Source: Chaetomium olivaceum (Eukaryota; Ascomycota; Sordariomycetes; Sordariales; Chaetomiaceae). Taken from it: a DNA stretch of 64,000 bases. Both the position numbers and the translations under genes were made by a program. Each line of letters starts with the position of its first letter. Within the stretch, counting starts at the first letter, position 1. Shown piece after piece: positions 1-8,098 of the stretch. Under the pieces are notes generated by a model. That model was given only the letters and a program-made list of their open reading frames with translations, ran no database searches and was not told the origin of the DNA. Location of the stretch: assembly GCA_039881045.1 (NCBI GenBank), contig JAYWVB010000018.1, positions 434,001-498,000 on the forward strand, read 5' to 3'.

Positions 1-961
1 AATTTCCTTTTTGGGCACTCGTCCACCTTCCGAACCGACTTCTCCATCCCAACGATCTCCTCACCACATTTGTATGCCCACAGATAAATCGTGAAGCCAA
101 TTAAGTAATAGAGAGCCACATCGGTCGCTTGGTATATGAGCAAAGATATCATCGAAGTGGGAGGAAGAATTAGTAAACGGCTGATTATACTCCGCTCTAA
201 ATGAGACCAAGCTATAACATTTAATGGGTACTCCCAGGCTAGTATTAGAGTTGCCAGAAACAAATTAATTAACTGCAGGATGGGTATTGGTGACACTAGC
301 ACATCCATTCTTTTCGTAGCGAAGTCAAAGAATACTTTTGGCCAAATGAAAGCCATTAGTGATGCTGCAAAATGGCCTACAAAACTTTAGTTTAAAGTAA
401 TTCACCCGTACGGCTCCAAATCGAGCGGACTACATACCTGATGCGGCTGTTAAGACAACTAGCCTTGCTAGTTGAACCTTTACCATAGTAGATATTGAAG
501 CAATAGTTATAGCTAGTCACTAGATTATATCTCATATAACCTTGAGTACTACATAGACAAATAGCGGTGATATAGCTCCAGGACATAGTAGGGAAACTAG
601 GAAGAGCGTTTCTATCATCGCGGTATATTAGTTTAGGAAGCTAGAAATAGTTAAGCTAATAGTATAGTTACGTTAACCTTTGAAAAGAAGATATTACGAA
701 TTAGAAGGCAGGGCTAGCTTTTTATTTACGTAAAGTATGTAGTTAGTTAGCTAAGATAATTAACTAAGAGGTTTATATATTATAGTTATCCAAGTATCTT
801 CGCCTCTCCATTAGTCTAGGTAAAGGGAGGTAGAAGGGATTGTTTCTTTACATAATATACCTCCAGCGCAATAAGTTAAAATACAAAGAGTAGTTATAAC
901 AAGCAATGTTCTACTACTCTAATTGTGCTTAGTACCTCAGCCTTTGGTCCATCTCTGAAAG
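1..961. other. AT-rich flank without a supported gene
   Basis: This stretch is visibly richer in A and T, with many TA steps, than the genes to its right. The only frame of note is a 64-residue minus-strand one at 392-586, which has no recognisable motif. The composition would fit old repeat DNA altered by RIP, but that is inference. I see no promoter or repeat unit that can be named. Confidence 0.5.
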
Positions 962-1417
962 TCAAAGGGCTATAGGAAACCTGCCTCGTGACTTCGACTT
1001 GGCTGCTGCGTATCCATTCTCGTCCTCGCTATAAGCATCGCTATACTCATTATCCTCGCTCTGCTTGTCGCCATCATGCTCGCTATCTGAATAGCTATCC
1101 TGACCATAGTCATCGTCACTATAACTATCATACCCGCTATCAGACGAGTGATCTTCAGTCTGCCTCGTAGCATTATCCTCGTTCAACTTGGCGACCATAT
1201 CGTAAATCCTAGAAAGCTCACTCCTGAGCTGGCTGAGGAGTATATATAAGTCTGTGTTGGTTGGCGTTGCACCTTGGGTGATTGAAGGGCGTTCCAAGTT
1301 CTCAGGCTCAGCACCGTTAGGAGATGTAACGTCTCCCACGTAGTGGTTTTGGTGTTCAGCATTGGAGCACTGCTCTTCGTCATTGTTGGACATCTCGTTC
1401 TGTGAAAGGTTGCTCAT
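962..1417 (-). CDS. Hypothetical acidic, low-complexity protein
   Basis: A single open frame encodes 151 residues and begins with MSNLSQNEMSNNDEEQC. Residues about 58-85 (LYILLSQLRSELSRIYDMV) form a short amphipathic, probably coiled-coil helix. Residues about 90-140 are a run of Ser, Asp, Glu and Tyr (SDSGYDSYSDDDYGQDSYSD), and the tail is short and basic. No catalytic motif is visible and I do not recognise the family. The layout of one helical segment plus charged disordered regions resembles the other small coiled-coil genes at 14425, 18637, 20670 and 29010. The frame could be fortuitous, but the in-frame acidic bias makes a real gene plausible. Confidence 0.45.
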   Translation of the reverse strand: MSNLSQNEMSNNDEEQCSNAEHQNHYVGDVTSPNGAEPENLERPSITQGATPTNTDLYILLSQLRSELSRIYDMVAKLNEDNATRQTEDHSSDSGYDSYSDDDYGQDSYSDSEHDGDKQSEDNEYSDAYSEDENGYAAAKSKSRGRFPIAL

Positions 1418-1549
1418 GGCTTCCAGGCTCAGATATGTAAAATAGCTAGAGACTTGGGACTAAGATGGGGATATAGTAATTGACGTGATAGGGCTAGGAT
1501 ATATATACTCCATTCTTCCCTTACGTGCCGCTCTCAAACAGGAAAGGAT

Positions 1550-2400
1550 CTTGCTACCACTAGTGGTTTGAACCACTAGTGGTAGCAAGCAGGAAATGAG
1601 AATTCAGGAAAAGGTTAACCACTAGTGGTAGCCCATTTCCTGAATTCTAGGGTAACCACTAGTGGTACCAAGAGCAGGGAATGAGAATTCAGGAAAAGGT
1701 TACCCCCTAGTTGCTACCACTAGTGATTACCCTAGAATTCAGGAAAAGGTTAACCACTAGTGGTAGCCCATTTCCTGAATTCTAGGGTAACCACTAGTGG
1801 TACCAAGAGCAGGAAATGAGAATTCAGGAAAAAGGGGTAACCAGTGAACCACTAGTGGTAGCCCATTTCCTGAATTCTCATTTCCTGCTCTTGGTACCAC
1901 TAGTGGTTACCCTAGAATTCAGGAAATGGGCTACCACTAGTGGTTACCCTAGAATTCAGGAAATGGGCTACCACTAGTGGTTACCCTAGAATTCAGGAAA
2001 TGGGCTACCACTAGTGGTTCACTGGTTACCCCTTTTTCCTGAATTCTCATTTCCTGCTCTTGGTACCACTAGTGGTTACCCTAGAATTCAGGAAATGGGC
2101 TACCACTAGTGGTGCACTGGTTACCCCTTTTTCCTGAATTCTCATTTCCTGCTCTTGCTACCACTAGTGGTTAACCTTTTTCCTGAATTGCGGTAACCAC
2201 TAGTGGTAGCGATGAGCAACCAGTGAACCACTAGTGGTAGCAAGATTCAGGAAATTAGTGCCCACGACTAGTTGTTGCCCATTCCTGAATTCTCAAGCTT
2301 GCTACCACTAGTGTGGTTACCCACTTTTTCTGAATTCACTATTGCCATTTCCTGAATTCTGGCCACCACTAGTGGTTACCTCATTGTTACTGAATTATAG
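1550..2400. repeat. Palindromic repeat array (CCACTAGTGG / CCTGAATTC modules)
   Basis: About 850 bp are built almost wholly from two short modules in both orientations. One is the palindrome ACCACTAGTGGT, whose core CCACTAGTGG I count about 17 times between 1557 and 2375, plus decayed forms. The other contains CCTGAATTC or its complement GAATTCAGG. Spacers such as GGTAACC, AGCCCATTT and CAAGAGCAGG recur in both orientations. The left edge (1550-1589) is a near-perfect palindrome of two 19-bp arms around TG. No open frame crosses the array. The right end decays gradually from about 2260. Confidence 0.9.
1751..1945. repeat. Long perfect inverted repeat inside the array
   Basis: The arms 1751-1831 and 1866-1945 are reverse complements over about 80 bp, separated by a 34-bp spacer that itself holds one CCACTAGTGG palindrome. 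Identity was read by eye base by base and appears perfect across the arms. The sequence could extrude as a cruciform or give a long hairpin if transcribed. Confidence 0.85.
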
Positions 2401-2517
2401 CAAATCAGGACAAAAGTACTACTCTTCGCCATTTGTAGCTACTTTTCCGTTGCTAACTAGTTAATACCTAGCTACAGTACATAGTATACCTACCTCCCAG
2501 TAGGTAGGTAGTTTAAT

Positions 2518-2835
2518 TCAGGCATGTATGTGTAGTTCGTCCGGTCTTTGCCATGGTTGTGAGGGACATTGCTGTGTAGTTGTCTCTGTATTTGTCGCCA
2601 AAGATACATTCCGCCGAGGGTTGATGTCCAAGCTCAAGCCTTCAGTGCCATGGGGAGGCCGATAGGGCGTGTAGGAGCGGACAGGCGTAGGTTTAGCAGT
2701 AGTGTAGAGCTTGGTGCGTGAACCCCACATGCATATAAATGCACCGACCGCAGTAACAAGTGCGGCGATGCTCAAGGCCATGTTCACGAATAGAAGCGCG
2801 GATAACATTGCGGGCGGGATTGACAACGAATCCAT
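2518..2835 (-). CDS. Hypothetical single-pass membrane protein
   Basis: The frame is open from 3018, but the most natural start is the Met at 2835 (MDSLSIPPAML), giving 105 residues. Residues about 9-38 (AMLSALLFVNMALSIAALVT and onward) form one long hydrophobic segment, followed by a basic, Pro/Tyr-rich tail that is probably cytosolic. There is no clear cleavable signal sequence and no family match that I recognise. It lies head-to-head with the broken patatin-like gene that begins at 3019. The upstream part of the frame (MNLKSVLKVSDIRRRK) could be a real N-terminus or read-through. Confidence 0.4.
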   Translation of the reverse strand: MDSLSIPPAMLSALLFVNMALSIAALVTAVGAFICMWGSRTKLYTTAKPTPVRSYTPYRPPHGTEGLSLDINPRRNVSLATNTETTTQQCPSQPWQRPDELHIHA

Positions 2836-3018
2836 TGCAAAGTTTTGTGGGATGAAAAGGTCAAGAACGGAACGGAATCGATCTGACCACCTATGTATTA
2901 GTAACTTTATAGTTAGGTATTCCTGTTTGTCCCGCACGCTATTCTTAGTACTTGGATAGGCGCCGACCACCTTTCGGCGCCTAATATCGGAAACCTTTAG
3001 GACCGACTTCAGGTTCAA

Positions 3019-5394
3019 ATGTCAACTTTCTTCTGTTCTACTGCAACCGGAGCACAGACGTTTGCAATGGCCAACTCCCTATGGCTCGATCTTCGCCGGA
3101 GCTCGTCGGGCGAGCCGGTCCTATTAGAGTATCACACGCCCTACCGAGCCGTAATCGCAGAGAGCGAGAAATGCTTGCCGCTAATCCTCCTAATGCGCGG
3201 GAGGAGTCACTCCCATTGCACGTACCTTACCTACCCCGGCAATCAAGTCCACTTAAGGCGCATTAAAGCTCCCCGCTGTCTCGTCGTCGAATGCGGTCTT
3301 CATCTTCTCCCAACCATGGCAGAATGGGAGCCCGGCAATCATCACGCACGTGGCCTAATCTCTCATCATCAGATGGCCCCGGGCCATAATTCTGCTAGAG
3401 ATATAGCTCTTCGGCTGTACTCGCAACTTCTGTCGCTCTTCAGCGCCGTTATTATCATCATTGAAGAGGACTTTGGAGGACTAGCGGCGGTCGTTCACGA
3501 GCTTGCGATGTGGGTCATGAGCTCTTCTCGCACGCCTAGTCGAATCCGGCCGCGGGTGAAGATCGTCACAGCTCAGCGCACACATGCGTCCAAGAAACTA
3601 GAATGGGAACTCACGGTGGAAATCTTGACGAACTTCAACCCGTTTTGCGAACTGAGCTTCAAGGCAGCGGACAGTCTCTGGAGGGAATTCTTTGGAGGAA
3701 TCGAGCACATCAGCGAGCCACAATCTATCGGAGAACTATATCGGATGGTACCATTGATGGCGTTGCGCCCCCGCATAGGCGGTTACCAACTGACAGAACT
3801 CCTACGAGTTGCGCTTCGGCAGTTCTGTCGCTGTCAAAAGCAGCCGTTTAGCCTTATCAGTGCGGTCCGTGCCAACCGCAAAGACCCAGCGCCAACAGAG
3901 TTCCCGCTGGTCGAGGTATTGAAGGGGCGTGTGGGAACCTTGAACGAACTAAACGTTGTCAGCAAACTCATTGCCTCCGCGCTGACAGTACATGGGTACC
4001 GCCCCGGCTCTGTCGAAGCGGCGTTTCCCCCCAAGGAGATCTTTGAGGAGTTCTACCTGCAACCCCTGCAGCGCCTTGCGACGCAGGCGAATCTCCCCAC
4101 CATCATCGCTCAGGTATATGCGTACTTTGCTAAGTTCGCTGGTGCTGCTGTGGCTGGTGATCTTGACCCCGTCTTCATCACCAGCAGGTCCTTAAGGGGA
4201 TGAGCTCCGATCGCTTAAGGGGATGAGCTCGTATGAACTGTCGAGAAACGTGCCTCTCATGTCTTGTCCGCGCAGCGTCGAACGGGCTCCCCTGCGGCCA
4301 TCGTCTGTGCGATATCTGCGTTGCAATACTCAGCCAGGACGCAGAAGGCCAGTCTTTCCGCCTGCCCAAGTGCGTTTTTTGTGGGGCGGCGAACGACACA
4401 CCGCTCCACGTGAAGCCATCGACTGCAGGCGCACGTATTCTACGCCTTGCAGGACCGGTTGAAGCAGCGCCGGTGATCGCCCGGTCTCTGAGGTCCCTAC
4501 GCTCCGCTGTACAGAGCCCACTCAGTCATCACTTTGATATGGTGATCGCGAGTGGCATTGGTATGTTTTTCGCAATCATGCTGTTTTGCAAGCGTGCCAC
4601 GGTCGAGGACTGTATACACCACATTCCAAACCTAGAGTGCGCCAAGACGAGCAGACGGGGCGGTCTCAACTTTGGCCGGCGCGTCTACGCTTCCGCTGGG
4701 AGGAAGTCGTGACCAACGGTGTTCGGTTGTTCCTGCTAGACAAGCAGCGCTGGCGGCGGGAGTGTGTCAGGTTAGCACTCAACGCACTCAACGTCATTGT
4801 AAGAGACAGTGCTAACGTCCGTCGACCCATAGGGAGCACAAGCTGAAGCCGGTTCCCGACGAATGCCAATCCGAGTGTTTTTGGCCTAAAGCTCGACGCG
4901 ATGTGGTCGCGGACTTTAATAGCGACGTGTTGACGCGCGAACCAGTCGAGCCGGTAACGGACAGGCTAATAGCAGCTCTCTTCTACATCGAGGCCGAGGA
5001 TTGCATTGGTTCACATATCCTTTTTCCAATTTCCATTAGATGCCGTCTGCCTGCAGGCCAGACTCTCGTTGGTTTGCTGATGAGAGCCCGGTCAAGAAAC
5101 GCTCGGATTCACTACGATGGGCAGACGTCTGTCCTTTGTTCAGAAGGGAACTGGCGCGATGCAACCCGAGGAGAGCCATTCATGAGGCGCATTTATCTTT
5201 CTGTTGCGTCGCCGTCGGACATCATCGACATCAAAATAAGCGGGTTGACCACAAATGCTATGAGCATAAGCAACTGCCCTTATCGGCTAGAGGCTCTCAT
5301 AAACGATTCTCCTACTAGAAGGGGTGGAATTGTTGACCACCAGTCGCTTGTAGTCAACACGATACATCGCTTAGAGACACAGCTGAAAGCTTAG
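3019..5394 (+). pseudogene. RING-finger patatin-like phospholipase (PLP) gene, broken
   Basis: Three open segments in order resemble one fungal patatin-like protein: 3019-4203 (394 residues, N-terminal region with WEPGNHHARGL and IIEEDFGG), 4233-4712 (159 residues) and 4903-5394 (163 residues, C-terminal region). The middle part has a RING-like finger with CLSC, LPCGHRLCDIC and KCVFCG Cys/His pairs. The start of a patatin fold follows (KPSTAGARIL, then HHFDMVIASGIGM). In working patatins these positions carry the DGGGxRG oxyanion loop and the GxSxG nucleophile, and both are lost here. Frames are broken by a stop at 4201-4203, beside a 17-bp direct repeat, and by shifts near 4580-4900. PLPs are a known auxiliary gene class of fungal Starship elements. 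Undetected introns could explain one break but not the missing catalytic motifs. Confidence 0.75.
4191..4230. repeat. Short direct duplication at the pseudogene break
   Basis: The 17-mer CTTAAGGGGATGAGCTC occurs at 4191-4207 and again at 4214-4230, separated by CGATCG, so 23 bp look tandemly duplicated. 23 is not a multiple of three. The N-terminal frame stops inside the first copy and the RING frame opens just after the second. Confidence 0.85.
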
Positions 5395-5445
5395 TTCTCA
5401 AATAGGGTGTTAGTTATGTTACTTAATTACTTATTAGTGAAATAT

Positions 5446-5813
5446 TATTATTCATACTCCGCTGTGCCCTAAGGCGTGCCGGACCCTCAGCTATTTACTG
5501 TACAGGAAAACCGCGCCCTCACAGGCCGGATGAAAAACCCATACCAATTTTCAAGGAAAGTACACGTGTGTGAGCCTGCGAATACAAAGAGAGGAGCCCC
5601 CCCGGCCTCCGAAGGAGGGGCGTGTTAGGCCGCCGCTTCCAGCTCGAGCCTCCTAGCCAAACTGTACATCGGCAGCCTTCCTGAGTCCATCAGCCATCCC
5701 AGGACCCTCCTCGTGAGCCGTGCTGTTGCAGGATCAATACCGTGCAGAACAGAGTAAAGTCCCGTCGCGTTCGAATTCCAGCTCTCTCCCATCTTCGAGT
5801 CAGCGGTGGGGCC
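5446..5813 (-). mobile_element. LINE-A (Tad-like), 368-bp 5'-truncated copy with target duplication
   Basis: Read on the minus strand, this is the last 365 or so bp of the same element as 17941-18310. It begins at GGCCCCACCGCTGACTCG, includes the ORF2 C-terminus and 3' UTR, and ends with a short (AAT)n tail. By eye the two copies are essentially identical. The insertion is flanked by a perfect 15-bp duplication TTATTAGTGAAATAT at 5431-5445 and 5814-5828, the mark of target-primed reverse transcription. Near identity plus an intact duplication argue for a recent event. Confidence 0.95.
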
Positions 5814-5828
5814 TTATTAGTGAAATAT

Positions 5829-6355
5829 AATTGCATACTTAGTGAAATGTATTGGTTGTGCTTGCAGGACCTGGGCGGCCTAACATGATCCGAAACAGAC
5901 GCTCACGATAGCTGGTTGCGGCTCTGTTCTGCAAGATGTAGAGGCACCGTCTTCATCGTATGAATAAACGACATTAAACAATATGATCCCTACTACAATG
6001 CTAACTTATGTGCCGTTCACATGTTCCTACTATAAATGGCAGCACATCGCGCTTCCCGAGCACAAGAACCGGGAGGAAAACGCAAGAAACGCATTCCATT
6101 CTTCAACTAACGATACCTAACGTTATAGAAAACAGTTAGAGATACCGTAGCTAGTCGTAATTAATCTCAGCTAGTCACTCTAGGTCACCGACCTTATGCC
6201 CTAGTCCTAATCCATGGGGTAGGATGGATCCTTCTGCGTCTCAGGCCGGTAACTTAGCTCGCGAAACCAAATAATGTTGTTGCAGCTACTATGTCGGAGG
6301 GCCAACTTTCTAGCCTCATTCATAAATTGTCTAGGACCGCATGCTACAATGTTTA
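5829..6355. other. Intergenic, no gene seen
   Basis: No convincing frame is present between the LINE-A target duplication and the end of the ferric-reductase-like gene. The DNA is moderately AT-rich and may hold that gene's 3' UTR. Confidence 0.5.
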
Positions 6356-7977
6356 TTAGCCAAGATCTCTGTATAGTTCCATTCTAGTTTTACCAGCAAC
6401 CAGGGTTTTACCCGGCTTCCCCTGAGCAACCATCTGGATGCGCTCGGAAAGAGTACGACCTCGCTTGTAGACTGCGTGCCAGTTTTCTACCTTGGGTAAC
6501 TCTGGCTTCGGCTTCTTAGAGTCCGCGGCCGGTCGTTCTGGATATATCACCCAAACAGACAGGAGTGAGACCACTGGCTTTGAATTCTCTCGGGGATGGC
6601 GGGTTTCTGGTTCCGTTTCCAATACAGCGGTTCCTGACTCACGAATTATTGGATTCGGGCGTGCTGATGTCGATGCTCTTTCATCGCTCTTTCTCGAGCC
6701 CGCCGATGGCGTGGTATTGGGCGTAATGGATATTACCATATTGGCAAGGGACTCAAAATAACCTGCTACACACTCGTACTGGCAGTTGCTATCAAGATTC
6801 CAGACGAGATCAATACTGCGGGTCATGTCGCAGTGGAGCGCAGCTACTCCCCGCCTCTTGTTCTCTTTGTCATGCTTCTTCCGAGAAACGAGAGACAGAA
6901 CAAAGGGGAGGATTCCGGCAATACCCATCCCTTGGCCCGCAAGCACGATGGTTTCAAAGGAGCCCATACGTAAGTCGCCCCCGTACGGACCTCCCAGACT
7001 GGCCTTAAACCCCCCGGGACATTCCGGTTGATCAAGACTTCGATGTGGCTGACAAATCCATTTTCCTCGTCCGTCCACCAGGTGACTGGGACGCATACGC
7101 TGCTGTGCTGCCTGGGTACATTGATGTAGAAATACGACCCTGGAAGCGCCGGGATTCTGGAGCGGGTATCGACTGCTAATCGTGTGATCTTCGCCTCATC
7201 AGGGCTCAGAACCTTTGCCTGGGCGCCACGATAGCCATACCACTTGAACAGTCGTAATACCATAGAAACGATCCACAAACTTATCGTGCCAATCAGCATC
7301 AGCCAAGAAAACGACAAAGGAAACGAAGCTGTCCACAGATGCCAGCCTAGAGTAACTAGGATGCAGATGGACAACACAAGGTGGATGCTTCGGAAAAAGG
7401 TGAGGTACCTCGAGGCAACAACCGAGTAAATAACGGACAGGACGAGACAGAGGCCCACCAGGCCGGCAAGAAGCCATCCGGAAATTGCCTGGAGTCTGCC
7501 GAATTGCCCAGATTGCATCGTCTTAACCCCGTGCATGATTGATAGCGTCGTGACCACAACAGCCGCCCACCGATGCGCCATGTAGTACCCACGGAGGGAG
7601 ATACCTACGAGATCTGCAAGCACACATGTTTTGCCCCCAAGATACAGTAGTGTCAAATTGATGATAGCGTAAAACCGGGAGGACGAGAGGCCTTCAAAAC
7701 GCAAGGCGGCCGCAATTCCTAAGGTATACAGAACAACCGCGCTAATTTCGGGTAGTGTATAGTTTATAAGACCGAGCTGTAGTTGAGCTAGATATGTAAG
7801 AGTATATATCAGGAAAGGCAACCCTCTACGAAGAATAAAAAGGTAGAGAAAGATCAATAACAATAGAAACGCCCAGAGCACGATAGCAAAGTATGAGTGA
7901 GCATCCATAATGTGCAAGGTCACGACTCTGATGCTCGAGTTTGCCTCTGAAATCACACGTTTCTTTAAATAATGCAA
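6356..7977 (-). pseudogene. Ferric-reductase-like (FRE) NADPH oxidoreductase, frameshifted
   Basis: Two minus-strand frames form one ferric reductase. The first (7977 to about 7016) has six or seven membrane segments and the heme ligands of the ferric_reduct domain: HRWAAVVVTTLSIMHG and HLVLSICILVTLGWH, each with two His 13-14 residues apart. A FAD-binding region follows (PGSYFYINVP), in which the usual HPF motif is replaced by CVPVTWW. The second frame (to 6356) continues with the pyridine-nucleotide fold (GGPYGGDLRM, ETIVLAGQGMGIAG). The change of frame falls in a run of six G on the coding strand (plus 7010-7015), so a one-base indel or a sequencing error is likely. The enzyme would reduce Fe3+ at the plasma membrane if restored. 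FREs are listed Starship cargo, and this gene lies between a PLP remnant and a DUF3723 gene. Confidence 0.8.
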
Positions 7978-8098
7978 GTATTCAGAATTTGGAGTGAGGA
8001 AAAAGAGATATGAGAAACGCGTTTCAGGATTTAGGAAAGTCTAAAGGTCCTTATAGCTACGCTCCTGCCACCATGCTTTGTTGCGCTGAGATCCAGAC
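7978..8098. promoter_or_regulatory. Divergent intergenic region between FRE-like and DUF3723 genes
   Basis: Only 121 bp separate the two outward-facing start codons. Both core promoters, or one bidirectional promoter, must lie here or inside the genes. No clear TATA box is seen. The DUF3723 start has the context CAGACATGGCG. Confidence 0.5.

Noticed and set aside
1550..2400. CRISPR-like array
   Set aside because: The repeats are palindromic and occur in both orientations, spacers are themselves repeated, and the genome is clearly eukaryotic.
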